Shown here piece by piece: positions 8,981 to 19,153 of a stretch of DNA of 64,000 nucleotides. The position numbers and the translations under genes are program-made. This DNA comes from Pseudoglutamicibacter albus (lineage in GTDB: Bacteria > Actinomycetota > Actinomycetes > Actinomycetales > Micrococcaceae): NCBI RefSeq assembly GCF_031458175.1, contig NZ_JAVDXX010000001.1, forward strand, positions 620,001-684,000, given 5' to 3'. A model generated the notes under the pieces. It saw nothing but the letters and a program-made list of their open reading frames with translations, did not search any database and had not been told where the DNA came from. Numbering within the stretch: position 1 is the first letter of the stretch; every line of letters begins with the position of its first letter.

Positions 8981-9963
8981 CGCTCAACCCCGCCACGGGG
9001 ACACAACAGTCAGCGCCGGCAATACACACGCCCGCCGCTGAGGCTCAAGCATCAGGCACCGGGCACGAGAGCACCGCCCCTAAAGCCCCCGGTCCGGCCG
9101 CGAGCGCGAACTTCCAAGTAACGCTTGAGAACTTCAACGGCCCCTTCGAAGTTCTGGTCGAAATGCTCAGCCGACGCGACCTCGACATCACCGAAGTCGC
9201 GCTCGCCGAAGTCACGGATGAGTTTGTGGCTTATCTGCGAACACTGGCTGACGAGGTCGGAGCGACTGTCCTGGACGAGACAACAGAGTTCCTGGTTGTC
9301 GCCTCAACGCTGTTAGATATGAAGGCCGCGCGCCTGCTCCCACAAGGTGAGGTTGAAGACGCCGAGGATATTGAACGCCTCGAAGCACGCGACCTTCTAT
9401 TCGCCCGGCTGCTGCAGTACAAGGCGTATAAAGAGGCCGCGAACGTCCTGGAGCACCTACTGGAGGCCGGAAGCCGTTTTGTTCCACGGCAAGTCAGGGC
9501 CGAAGATCCCGATGTTCGCGAGCACCTCCCGGAACTCGAATGGACACACACCCCGCAACAGTTCGCACAGATCGCCGCGAAAGCACTGACCCGTAAACAC
9601 ACCACCGAACCGGAGGCGGTCGGTACCGACCACATCCACAACGCACCTGTCTCAGTCGCGGAACAGGCCCAACACATCGCCGCCAGGCTAAAGGCAGCGA
9701 AAGCACTCACCTTCAGCGAGCTCACCGCCGATGCCGAAGCCTCGCTGGTTGTGGTCGCCCGGTTCCTGGCCCTATTGGAGATGTATAGGGACCGCGCAGT
9801 GGAGCTTGACCAAGAGTCCCCGTTGACCGAGATCATGGTCGAATGGATCGCTACCGGAGCCGGAGAGTTCCGCGTCGCTGAATACGATGGCGACGAGGAA
9901 AACGCTAACGACGTCAGCGTCAACGACGCCAGCGACGGCAACGACGCAGGAGGAACACCATGA
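8977..9963 (+). CDS. scpA: Segregation and condensation protein A
   Basis: 328 residues. ScpA is the kleisin that bridges SMC heads. The N-terminal motif ENFNGPFEVLVEMLSRRDLDI (residues about 48-67) and the following VALAEVTDEFVAYL are diagnostic; a winged-helix C-terminal segment with PLTEIMVEWI is also present. It has a Pro/Ala-rich 45-residue N-terminal extension and an acidic, Asn/Asp-rich C-terminal tail not needed for the fold. GTG start overlaps the parA stop and the stop overlaps scpB, so parA-scpA-scpB form one coupled unit. Confidence 0.93.
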   Translation: MTLNPATGTQQSAPAIHTPAAEAQASGTGHESTAPKAPGPAASANFQVTLENFNGPFEVLVEMLSRRDLDITEVALAEVTDEFVAYLRTLADEVGATVLDETTEFLVVASTLLDMKAARLLPQGEVEDAEDIERLEARDLLFARLLQYKAYKEAANVLEHLLEAGSRFVPRQVRAEDPDVREHLPELEWTHTPQQFAQIAAKALTRKHTTEPEAVGTDHIHNAPVSVAEQAQHIAARLKAAKALTFSELTADAEASLVVVARFLALLEMYRDRAVELDQESPLTEIMVEWIATGAGEFRVAEYDGDEENANDVSVNDASDGNDAGGTP

Positions 9964-10562
9964 GCCAAGAGACGGATACCACCGGTGACGCGGAAGTTCG
10001 TGAAGGGCTTGAAGCTGTTCTGATGGTCGCTGACCGGCCGCTCACCGAGGACGAACTTTCCCAGCTGCTTGAGGTCGATGCGGCACTCGTCAGCCGCGTA
10101 CTGCACGGGTTGGCCGCCGAATACGATGGCGAACCGGACCCAGCAACCGCCGGCTTCGGTGCCCGCCGTGGCTTCCAGCTCCGACGAGTGGGTGGCGGCT
10201 GGCGTATTGGGGCGCGGCAGGAGCATCGTGAGCTTGTTTCTCGTTTTGTTCTTGAGGGGCAAACAGCCAAGCTGTCTGCGGCAGCGATGGAAACGCTGGC
10301 GATCATCGCCTACCGGCAGCCGGTGTCCCGCGCCCGCATCGCGAGCATCCGCGGGGTGAACGCCGATGGCGTGGTGCGTACGTTGATGACGCGCGGTTTG
10401 ATCGAGCAAGTCGATACCGATGAGGTCACGGGTGCGGGTCTCTTTGGGACCACGCCGGTACTTCTGGAAAGATTAGGCGTAGACAGTCTTGATGAACTTC
10501 CTGATCTGTCGCCACTTTTGCCAGGTGTTGAAAACTTGGATGATGTACTGCCCTCGTTGTGA
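9960..10562 (+). CDS. scpB: Segregation and condensation protein B
   Basis: 200 residues made of two winged-helix domains. Recognisable are EGLEAVLMVADRPLTEDEL at the N-terminus and ETLAIIAYRQPVSRARI with SIRGVNADGVVRTLMTRGLIE in the second half. ScpB binds the ScpA kleisin as a dimer in the SMC condensin complex. ATG overlaps the scpA stop. The C-terminus extends slightly beyond the fold with an acidic tail ending LDDVLPSL. Confidence 0.93.
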   Translation: MSQETDTTGDAEVREGLEAVLMVADRPLTEDELSQLLEVDAALVSRVLHGLAAEYDGEPDPATAGFGARRGFQLRRVGGGWRIGARQEHRELVSRFVLEGQTAKLSAAAMETLAIIAYRQPVSRARIASIRGVNADGVVRTLMTRGLIEQVDTDEVTGAGLFGTTPVLLERLGVDSLDELPDLSPLLPGVENLDDVLPSL

Positions 10563-10616
10563 TAATGACGGCGAAGGCGGATTAGTCATTCGCTAATCAT
10601 AAGGACGTTGAGACGT

Positions 10617-11681
10617 ATGACTCGCCAGACTGGATCGAATCCGCGTGGGGGTTCGTACCGCCGCGGGCACGGTAAGCCGAAACAGCAGCCGAAGGGGCAT
10701 CAGGCGGGGCAGGTTCGTCGTGGCCGCGCTCCCAAACAGGACGAGGTTGAGCAGCACCTGGGCGGCCAAAAGCCACAGCGTCCGAGCCAAAAGACACAGC
10801 GCGGTAGTCAGAAAGGCGGCGCGAACGGGCGTGACCAGAAGCCGCGTGGTCCGCGGGCTTTCGCTCAAGAGCGGTTCAATGATCTAGGTCCGGTGCGTCG
10901 GCGCCGTCGCGGCCCGTCGACCCCGGTGAATGCGGGGCCGCGGAAGGAACACAGCGAAGGCGAGCGTCTGCAGAAGGTCATGGCGAACGCGGGTGTCGCA
11001 TCGCGCCGTGCAAGTGAGGAGATCATCCTCGCGGGCCGTGTTGAGGTCAACCATCAGATTGTGACTGAGCTGGGTACGCGTGTGGATCCTGAGGTGGACG
11101 TGATCCACGTGGATGGGATCCGTCTTCAACTGGACACGGAGAAGACCTACCTGGTGTTCAATAAGCCGGCAGGTGTCGTGACCTCGATGAACGACCCGGA
11201 GGGCAGGAAAGACATTTCAGATTTCTTGCGTGAAGGTCAGGCTGAGCGCTTGTATCATGTGGGCCGTCTGGATTATGAGACGGAAGGGCTGCTGTTGTTG
11301 ACCAACGATGGCGAGCTGGCCCACCGTTTGACGCATCCGTCTTTCGAGGTGGCTAAGACGTATCTGGTTCAGATCCGTGGCCCGTTGCCTGAGGGCGTGG
11401 GCGCGCAGATGCGTGAGGGGATCGAGCTTGAGGACGGTTTGGCGAAGGTTGATTCGTTCCGTCTGGTTGATGGCGCGGGTAAGGACCTGGTGGCCGAGGT
11501 GGTTTTGCACGAGGGTCGCAACCGGATTGTGCGTCGCCTTTTTGATGCGGTGGGTTTCCCGGTACGTCGCTTGGTGCGTACCCAGATTGGCCCAATCACG
11601 TTGGGGCAGCAGCGGCAAGGTTCGGTGCGTCGCCTGAATAAGACTGAGGTGGGGCATTTATTGGCGGAAGTGGGTTTATAG
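10617..11681 (+). CDS. rluB: 23S rRNA pseudouridine synthase RluB-like
   Basis: 354 residues from the ATG at 10617, which has AAGGACG nine bases upstream. The first 110 residues are Arg/Gln/Gly-rich and look disordered, common in actinobacterial homologues. Then come an S4 domain (GERLQKVMANAGVASRRASEE) and the RsuA/RluB catalytic domain with GRLDYETEGLLLLTNDGEL, where the Asp is the catalytic residue. It isomerises a uridine in helix 89-90 of 23S rRNA; the precise site is inferred from the family. It lies between scpB and tyrA as in related genomes. Confidence 0.92.
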   Translation: MTRQTGSNPRGGSYRRGHGKPKQQPKGHQAGQVRRGRAPKQDEVEQHLGGQKPQRPSQKTQRGSQKGGANGRDQKPRGPRAFAQERFNDLGPVRRRRRGPSTPVNAGPRKEHSEGERLQKVMANAGVASRRASEEIILAGRVEVNHQIVTELGTRVDPEVDVIHVDGIRLQLDTEKTYLVFNKPAGVVTSMNDPEGRKDISDFLREGQAERLYHVGRLDYETEGLLLLTNDGELAHRLTHPSFEVAKTYLVQIRGPLPEGVGAQMREGIELEDGLAKVDSFRLVDGAGKDLVAEVVLHEGRNRIVRRLFDAVGFPVRRLVRTQIGPITLGQQRQGSVRRLNKTEVGHLLAEVGL

Positions 11682-11684
11682 GCT

Positions 11685-12788
11685 GTGGCTGAGGGGTACC
11701 TTCAGGGGCCCGTTCTGGTGATTGGGACGGGGCTTTTGGGAACGTCGGCGGCTTTGGGTCTGCGTTCTGCAGGCCTTGAGGTTGGTTTGCGGGATGCGTC
11801 TCCGACCGCGCAGCGTATTGCCGTGGATATGGGGGCCGGGTTTGTGGCGCCGCGGGGCACAGACTTCGCGCCGGCTTTGGTGGTTGTTGCCACGCCGCCG
11901 GATGTGACTCCGGGTATTGTGGCTGAGGCTTTGGCGGAGTTCCCTGAAGCTGTTGTGATCGACCTTGCCTCGGTTAAGGGCTCGGTCATTGACGTGTTGA
12001 AGGCTAACGACGATGTGGCTGAGGCTGATCTGGCTCGTTACGTTGGCTGCCACCCGATGGCTGGGCGTGAGAAGTCTGGGCCTGCCGCTGCCCGGGGTGC
12101 GTTGTTTACGGCCTCGCCGTGGGTTGTTGTCCCGCATGAGGGATCCACCTCGCATGCGGTGAAGACGGCGAAATCGGTGGGTTTGGATTTGGGTGCCTCG
12201 ATCACGGTGATGGATGCGAAGACCCATGATGCCGCGGTCGCGTTGGTTTCGCATTTCCCGCAGATCGCGTCTTCACTTTTGGCTTCGAGGCTTTTGAACG
12301 CTTCGGCGTCCTCGTTGGCGTTGGCGGGTAATGGTTTGCGGGATACAACCCGGATTGCGGCGAGTGACCCGAAGTTGTGGATTCAGATTCTGGCGCATAA
12401 CGCTACCGAGTTGATTCCGATTTTGGAGGGTTTGCAGTCGGATTTGGATCGGTTGTTGGCCACGTTGCGTGACCCTTTCGCGTCTGGTGCTGCGTTGGAT
12501 CTTGCGGAGTTGATGACGGAAGGTAATCAGGGGCAGGCGCGTATTCCTGGTAAGCACGGCGCGCCGCCGCAGTCTTTCGCTACGGTTTCTGTGATTGTGA
12601 ATGATGAGCCTGGCCAGGTGGCCCAGTTGTTGACTGATATGGGTGAGGCCGGCATCAATATGGAGGACCTGCGGATGGAGCATTCGGCGGGTTATGAGGT
12701 TGGTTTGGTTGAGATCCAGGTTTTGCCTGGGCGTCGCGATGAGCTCGTGTCTGTTTTGACGGGCTTGGATTGGAAGGTTGTGCAGTGA
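11685..12788 (+). CDS. tyrA: Prephenate dehydrogenase with C-terminal ACT domain
   Basis: 367 residues. The NAD(P)-binding [13 protein letters not shown] is at about residues 14-26, the active-site region [11 protein letters not shown] near 120, and the helical dimerisation domain spans about 180-290. A C-terminal ACT domain (about 297-367, [23 protein letters not shown]) suggests feedback control, probably by tyrosine. It converts prephenate to 4-hydroxyphenylpyruvate. GTG start is three bases after the rluB stop; the stop overlaps the cmk-der start. Confidence 0.92.
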   Translation: MAEGYLQGPVLVIGTGLLGTSAALGLRSAGLEVGLRDASPTAQRIAVDMGAGFVAPRGTDFAPALVVVATPPDVTPGIVAEALAEFPEAVVIDLASVKGSVIDVLKANDDVAEADLARYVGCHPMAGREKSGPAAARGALFTASPWVVVPHEGSTSHAVKTAKSVGLDLGASITVMDAKTHDAAVALVSHFPQIASSLLASRLLNASASSLALAGNGLRDTTRIAASDPKLWIQILAHNATELIPILEGLQSDLDRLLATLRDPFASGAALDLAELMTEGNQGQARIPGKHGAPPQSFATVSVIVNDEPGQVAQLLTDMGEAGINMEDLRMEHSAGYEVGLVEIQVLPGRRDELVSVLTGLDWKVVQ

Positions 12789-14947
12789 GTATGGATGCGC
12801 AGGATGCTTTTGGTTCTCTGATTGTTGCTATTGATGGCCCGGCGGGTTCGGGGAAGTCGTCGGTGTCTAAAGAGGTGGCCCGGACGTTGGGTTTGGGCTA
12901 CCTGGATACTGGCGCGATGTATCGTGCGGTGACGTTCGCGGCGTTGGAGTCCGGTATTGATCTCTCGGATCAGGATGCTGTTGCCCAGGCTGTGATCGAG
13001 GCTGATATCCAGTTGTCTACTGACCCTGATGATCAGCGGGTTGTTGTCAACGGCCGGGATGTGACTAAGGAGATTCGTGAGCCGCGGATCTCTGAGCGGG
13101 TTTCTGATGTTTCCACGAATCTGAAGGTGCGCGAGAACCTTGTGGAGCGGCAGCGTAACGCGATTGAGGACGCGGGCCGGATTGTTGCTGAGGGCCGCGA
13201 TATTACGACGGTGGTGGCGCCTTTCGCTGATGCGCGCGTCTTGCTCACGGCCTCTGAGGAGGTGCGGATGAAGCGCCGTGGCTTGCAGTTGAATAACACG
13301 CAGTCCGCGCAAGCCTTGGCGCAGCAGGTGGGGGAGCGCGATAAGAAGGACTCCTCGGTTGTGAACTTCATGGAGGCTGCTGAGGGCGTGACGCTGGTGG
13401 ACACGTCCGAGTTGAATTTTGAACAGTCTGTTGAGGCGGTTTTGACGGTTGTTGAGCATGAGGTCAGCAAGCAGGCCAGCGCGATTGTCGATGGTGATGA
13501 TGAATCGGATGAGCAGCGTGCTGAGGCGTTGCTGGCTGGCTTGCAGGACTATGAGCTCGATGACGAGGATGCCGCGCTTCTAGCTGGTGAGGGTTGGGAA
13601 GCCGATGAGGCTGGTGAGAACCCTCCGGTGGTCGCGATTGTGGGCCGCCCGAATGTGGGCAAGTCCACGCTGGTGAACCGTATTCTGGGGCGCCGTGAGG
13701 CGGTTGTTGAGGACCTTCCGGGGGTCACTCGTGACCGTGTGACCTATGACGCGGAGTGGAACCTGAAGCGTTTCCGTGTTGTGGATACGGGCGGTTGGGA
13801 AGCTGATGCGAAGGGCATGGACCGCTTGGTCGCTGAGCAGGCTGAGCGTGCCGTGGACGTGGCTGACGTTGTGGTTCTTGTGGTCGATGCGGTGGTGGGC
13901 GCTACCGCGGCCGATGAAGCGATCGTGAAGATGCTACGCCGCAAGGGCCGACCGGTCTTGTTGGTTGCGAATAAGGTTGATGGCCCCTCACTTGAGGCTG
14001 ATGCGATGGCACTGTGGAACCTTGGTTTCGGTGAGCCACATCCGGTCTCGTCTTTGCATGGCCGTGGCACCGCGGACGTTTTGGACGAGCTGATCAAGAT
14101 GCTGCCGGAGGAATCAGCTTTCGGCGAGGCCGAGCCGGAAGGCGGGCCGCGCCGCGTGGCGCTGCTAGGCCGGCCGAACGTGGGTAAGTCTTCGCTTCTG
14201 AATAAGCTGGCAGGCCATGAGCGTGCAGTGGTTTCCGATGAGTCCGGCACTACACGTGACCCGATCGATGAGTTCGTGGAACTGGATGGCCGGATCTGGA
14301 AGTTCGTTGACACGGCGGGCTTGCGCCGCAAGCAACACATGGCATCGGGTGCTGACTATTACGCATCCCTACGCACGGCCTCGGCTCTAGACAAGGCTGA
14401 GGCGGTCGTCGTGCTGTTGGCTGTGGATGAGGAGTTGGCCGAGCAGGACCAGCGGATCCTGCAGCAAGTGATTGACGCGGGCCGTTGCCTGGTTTTGGCG
14501 TTCAATAAGTGGGACACACTTGATGATGAGCGCCGCTACTATCTGGAGCGGGAGATCGAGCAAGACCTCAAGCATGTCTCGTGGGCTCCACGGGTCAACA
14601 TCTCGGCGAAGACCGGCTGGCATAAAGACAAGCTCGCCCCGGCCCTGGATGTTGCCCTGGAGTCTTGGGACCGCCGTATCCCTACAGGCAAGCTCAACTC
14701 TTTCTTAGGTGAGCTGGTCGCTGAGCATCCGCACCCGCTGCGCGGCGGTAAGCAGCCTCGTATTCTGTTCGCGACGCAGGCGAGCGCGCGGCCACCTAAG
14801 TTCGTGCTGTTCACCACAGGCTTCCTGGACCCGGGCTACCGGCGCTTTATCGAACGCCGCCTGCGTGAGACGTTCGACTTCCGCGGGACCCCGATCGATA
14901 TTCAGATGCGGGTGCGTGAGCGCCGCGGAAATAAGCGCAAAAAGTAA
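12785..14947 (+). CDS. cmk-der: Bifunctional cytidylate kinase / GTPase Der fusion
   Basis: 720 residues from the GTG at 12785, which overlaps the tyrA stop and has GGAAGG seven bases upstream. Residues about 10-230 are cytidylate kinase: [18 protein letters not shown]-loop, [12 protein letters not shown] and [13 protein letters not shown] 40-residue acidic linker leads to Der, which has two G domains, each with GRPNVGKS (about 285 and 465), NKxD motifs (NKVD and NKWD), DTAG, and a C-terminal KH-like domain (about 615-720) with a basic tail. Cmk makes CDP from CMP; Der is a double GTPase for 50S ribosome assembly. Such fusions are known in several actinobacteria; no internal stop or frameshift is seen. 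Confidence 0.95.
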   Translation: MSMDAQDAFGSLIVAIDGPAGSGKSSVSKEVARTLGLGYLDTGAMYRAVTFAALESGIDLSDQDAVAQAVIEADIQLSTDPDDQRVVVNGRDVTKEIREPRISERVSDVSTNLKVRENLVERQRNAIEDAGRIVAEGRDITTVVAPFADARVLLTASEEVRMKRRGLQLNNTQSAQALAQQVGERDKKDSSVVNFMEAAEGVTLVDTSELNFEQSVEAVLTVVEHEVSKQASAIVDGDDESDEQRAEALLAGLQDYELDDEDAALLAGEGWEADEAGENPPVVAIVGRPNVGKSTLVNRILGRREAVVEDLPGVTRDRVTYDAEWNLKRFRVVDTGGWEADAKGMDRLVAEQAERAVDVADVVVLVVDAVVGATAADEAIVKMLRRKGRPVLLVANKVDGPSLEADAMALWNLGFGEPHPVSSLHGRGTADVLDELIKMLPEESAFGEAEPEGGPRRVALLGRPNVGKSSLLNKLAGHERAVVSDESGTTRDPIDEFVELDGRIWKFVDTAGLRRKQHMASGADYYASLRTASALDKAEAVVVLLAVDEELAEQDQRILQQVIDAGRCLVLAFNKWDTLDDERRYYLEREIEQDLKHVSWAPRVNISAKTGWHKDKLAPALDVALESWDRRIPTGKLNSFLGELVAEHPHPLRGGKQPRILFATQASARPPKFVLFTTGFLDPGYRRFIERRLRETFDFRGTPIDIQMRVRERRGNKRKK

Positions 14948-14997
14948 CACTGGGTGCGCGGTTTCTCACGTTGAGAACGTGGATGCCGCACGAGTGC

Positions 14998-15021
14998 GCG
15001 GGCGCATGATGGTGCGCCCGC
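14998..15021 (+). terminator. GC-rich hairpin downstream of cmk-der
   Basis: A perfect 9-bp stem GCGGGCGCA/TGCGCCCGC closes a 6-base loop TGATGG. There is no U-tract, as is common in actinobacterial terminators. A smaller inverted repeat CACGTT-GAG-AACGTG sits just before it at 14967-14981. Confidence 0.55.
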
Positions 15022-15039
15022 TGGAACTGTGACGCCTAG

Positions 15040-16521
<1,482 letters not shown>

Positions 16522-16589
16522 CCCAGGGGTATCCTACTCAGCAATACAGCGCACGGCGTGCTGAGTCTCTCACTGACTCGAAACGTAGC

Positions 16590-16634
16590 GATGGGGCTGC
16601 GGTTCAGACGTTCAGACTGAACCGCAGCCCCATC
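16590..16634. terminator. strong bidirectional terminator between argG and the permease
   Basis: An 18-bp perfect inverted repeat (16590-16607 with 16617-16634) closes a 9-base loop and is followed on the + strand by GTTGTTTT. It lies between two convergent genes and can serve both. Confidence 0.9.
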
Positions 16635-16663
16635 GTTGTTTTGGATCGTAGTTCTAAAGGTTT

Positions 16664-18190
16664 TTACTCTTCGTTTGGTTCTGGGCTTACTTCCTGGCGT
16701 GGATCGTATTCGCCGGGTTTGAGGCCGGAGACGTCGATCTGATCGAGTGGGATGAGGCGGCCTTGTTTGGTGATGAGGGCGTGGATACCCCAGATCGCGA
16801 GGAAGATCGGCAGGCCGATGTATGAGGAGAGCACGGCTATGAGGTTCCCGTTTTGGATGGCTTCGAAGTTTTGGCCGATGGTGACCACGAAGATCACACT
16901 CAAGCCGACTATGGGCCCGAACGGGTAGAGCGGGGCCTTATACGGAAGCTCGGAGAGGCTGTGGCCTTGTTTGACGAAGGCTCTACGGAAGCGCAGGTGG
17001 CTCCAGGAGATGCCCGCCCAGACCGTGAAACCGCACAGCGCGGAGATGTTGAGTAGCCACGTGTAAGCCTGGCCTTCGCCCATGAGATGGGTAGTGAACG
17101 CGAACCCGCCGATCGCGGCAGTGGTGAGTAGCGCTGGGACAGGGACGCGCCGCTTGGACAGCCACGTGAAGATCTTGGGTGCACGGCCGGATTCGGCGAG
17201 TGCGTAGAGCATGCGGGTTGAGGAGTACAGGCCCGAGTTACCTGCGGAGAGGATCGCGGTGAGGATCACGGCGTTCATCACGCCTGCGGCGAGTGCGATG
17301 CCGGCGCGGTCGAACACGAGAGTGAACGGGGAAGCGGTGATGTCTTCGTCGTTGGCGGCCGCGAGCAGGCTCGGGTCCGTGTAGGGCAGCAGGAAGCCGA
17401 TCACGGCGATCGCTGCGATGTAGAAGATCATGATGCGCCAGAACACGCCGCGGATGGCTTTCGGCATGTCGCGGCGCGGGTTCTTCGATTCTCCTGCGGC
17501 GACGCCTACGAGTTCGGTGCCTTGGAAAGAGAAACCAGCAACCATGAACACGGCGATGGTGGACCATGGGCCGCCCACGAACGGGGCTTCGCCTGTGGTC
17601 CAGTTGTGGAAGCCGGGGGACGGGCCGCCGATGATGCCGATGATCATGAGCACGCCGAGCACGAGGAAGACTAGGACCGTCACGACTTTGATGAGGGCGA
17701 ACCAGAACTCGGATTCGCCGAAAGCGCGGGCTGAAAGTGCGTTGATAGTAGTTAGGAGAATGAGGAAGACGGCCGCCCAAACCCATCCGGGTACGTCGGG
17801 GAACCAGAAACGCATCACAAGCCCTGCTGCTACGAGTTCCGCGGCGAGGGTGATGGCCCAGTTGAACCAGTAGTTCCAGCCGGTAGCGAACCCGAATGAG
17901 GGGGATACATAGCGGGAGGCGTAGACCTCGAAGGAGCCTGCCACGGGTAGGTGGGTGGACATCTCACCCAGTGACTGCATAACCATGAGCACTACGAAGC
18001 CGATGAGTGCATAGGCCAGTAGCGCGCCGCCGGGGCCTGCTTGGGAGATGGTTGCACCAGATGCGAGGAATAGTCCGGTGCCGATCGCGCCTCCGATCGC
18101 GATCATGCGCATGTGGCGTGCGTGCAGGCTTCGGTTGAGCCTGTCTGCCGCATCGTTATGTGTGTGAGACGTGTGTTTGGTTGTGCCCAT
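16664..18190 (-). CDS. LysP-like amino acid permease (APC superfamily)
   Basis: 508 residues from ATG 18190, with GAAGGG upstream. Twelve predicted membrane helices. The N-terminal AIGGAIGTGLFLASGATISQAGP and FGFATGWNYWFNWA segments, plus SFQGTELVGVAAGES and AGNSGLYSSTRMLY, track E. coli LysP closely along the whole length, so lysine is the likeliest substrate, imported by proton symport. The N-terminus is His/Thr-rich and cytosolic. It is monocistronic, converging on argG across a strong terminator. Substrate assignment is inference; related AAP permeases take other amino acids. Confidence 0.87.
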   Translation of the reverse strand: MGTTKHTSHTHNDAADRLNRSLHARHMRMIAIGGAIGTGLFLASGATISQAGPGGALLAYALIGFVVLMVMQSLGEMSTHLPVAGSFEVYASRYVSPSFGFATGWNYWFNWAITLAAELVAAGLVMRFWFPDVPGWVWAAVFLILLTTINALSARAFGESEFWFALIKVVTVLVFLVLGVLMIIGIIGGPSPGFHNWTTGEAPFVGGPWSTIAVFMVAGFSFQGTELVGVAAGESKNPRRDMPKAIRGVFWRIMIFYIAAIAVIGFLLPYTDPSLLAAANDEDITASPFTLVFDRAGIALAAGVMNAVILTAILSAGNSGLYSSTRMLYALAESGRAPKIFTWLSKRRVPVPALLTTAAIGGFAFTTHLMGEGQAYTWLLNISALCGFTVWAGISWSHLRFRRAFVKQGHSLSELPYKAPLYPFGPIVGLSVIFVVTIGQNFEAIQNGNLIAVLSSYIGLPIFLAIWGIHALITKQGRLIPLDQIDVSGLKPGEYDPRQEVSPEPNEE

Positions 18191-18329
18191 GGGGTGCCCT
18201 TCGCTTGTGTAGAGAACGCGTGAGGAGCTCACATCATGAGCGAAGACCTTACTCCTTTCTGGCCGCTTATGGGGGATAAAGTCACGAAGTGACGCGTGCA
18301 GGAACAGGCGGCAATAGCTTCTGCTGTGT

Positions 18330-18767
18330 TTACTGGTCTACGTAGGTGCAGAGGGCGCGGCCGGGTTTGACGTTGTCTTGGTGTTCAGCCACGACTTCAC
18401 CGTTGATGAGGATGGTGCATTTCGCTGCCAGGTGCGCGGCTTGTGGCACGTCGAAGCTCACGCGCACGTCGGAGAGGTCGTTGCTTTCACGTTTCACAAC
18501 GATCGGTTCGGTGGTTGCGGTGTCGAGTGTGCCGTGTTCACCGCCGATTGCTGGGCCGAGCTTCCAATCCATTGAGGTGAGGTCGGCCGGGTTGGTTGTG
18601 GTGGTTTGGGGTTGGGTTCCGGTTTCCACGGCGATGACGCGGAACTCGACTTCCACGGTTTCGGCGCCACAACCGGTGAGGCCCGCCCCGATCAACGCTG
18701 TAGCAAGGCCGGCTCCGAGCATCTTGGGCAAGCGACGTGCAGGTGTTGAGGCGTGGCGGGTGAACAT
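18330..18767 (-). CDS. small secreted lipoprotein of unknown function
   Basis: 145 residues. The N-terminus has Arg/Lys residues, a hydrophobic stretch and the lipobox LTGC (Cys at about 32), marking a lipid-anchored protein. The mature part is a small beta-rich domain with VEVEFRVIAVETG and VRVSFDVPQAAHLAAKCTILINGE, and two further Cys residues that could pair (about 118 and 141). The topology resembles small MmpS-like or immunoglobulin-like envelope proteins, but I cannot assign a family. AAAGG precedes the ATG at 18767. It lies on the same strand as the permease, 139 bases upstream of it. Confidence 0.75.
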   Translation of the reverse strand: MFTRHASTPARRLPKMLGAGLATALIGAGLTGCGAETVEVEFRVIAVETGTQPQTTTTNPADLTSMDWKLGPAIGGEHGTLDTATTEPIVVKRESNDLSDVRVSFDVPQAAHLAAKCTILINGEVVAEHQDNVKPGRALCTYVDQ

Positions 18768-18984
18768 ACGGGCCTTTCAGTGTTTTGCGATCCACAATCG
18801 AAGCGTCAGTGATCTGTGATTGATCCGCGATTGTTCTGAGTTGTTGATCGTCATCATTGTCTCATCTGCTGATGAGCCGCGCGGGACTGCCATCGATTGG
18901 TCGCGTCATCGCGGCATAGTGTACGGTTGATCCGAGTCCGTCCCACCTTGTTTGGGTAGAGCCTATACAGTGCTGGATGGGTTG

Positions 18985-19061
18985 CGGGCTATGGCGCAGC
19001 TTGGTAGCGCGCTTGTCTGGGGGACAAGAGGTCGTCGGTTCAAATCCGGCTAGCCCGACCA
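18985..19061 (+). tRNA. tRNA-Pro (anticodon GGG)
   Basis: The acceptor stem CGGGCTA/TAGCCCG pairs perfectly. The D arm is GGCGCAGCTTGGTAGCGC, the anticodon stem CTTGT/ACAAG holds the loop CTGGGGG with anticodon GGG, and the T arm has GGTTCAAATCC. The CCA end is encoded (19059-19061). 77 bases in all. Confidence 0.97.
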
Positions 19062-19071
19062 CGTTATATCG

Positions 19072-19110
19072 CTGGCGGGGTCACAACAGTTGTTGTTGTG
19101 ACCCCGCCAG
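19072..19110 (+). terminator. terminator after tRNA-Pro
   Basis: A 16-bp perfect stem (19072-19087 with 19095-19110) with a 7-base loop starts 10 bases after the tRNA end, followed by a T-rich stretch. Confidence 0.88.
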
Positions 19111-19153
19111 TGTTCTATCTAGGTTTTATCTAACTGTGCGGCCTAGAACTGGT

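Noticed and set aside
9231-10409. Long open frame on the minus strand across scpA/scpB
   Set aside because: It is Ser/Arg-rich, opposite two clear genes, and arises from the high-GC codon bias of the real genes.
18191-18329. Lysine riboswitch before the LysP-like gene
   Set aside because: The 139-bp gap is too short for a full L-box plus promoter and I see none of its stems.
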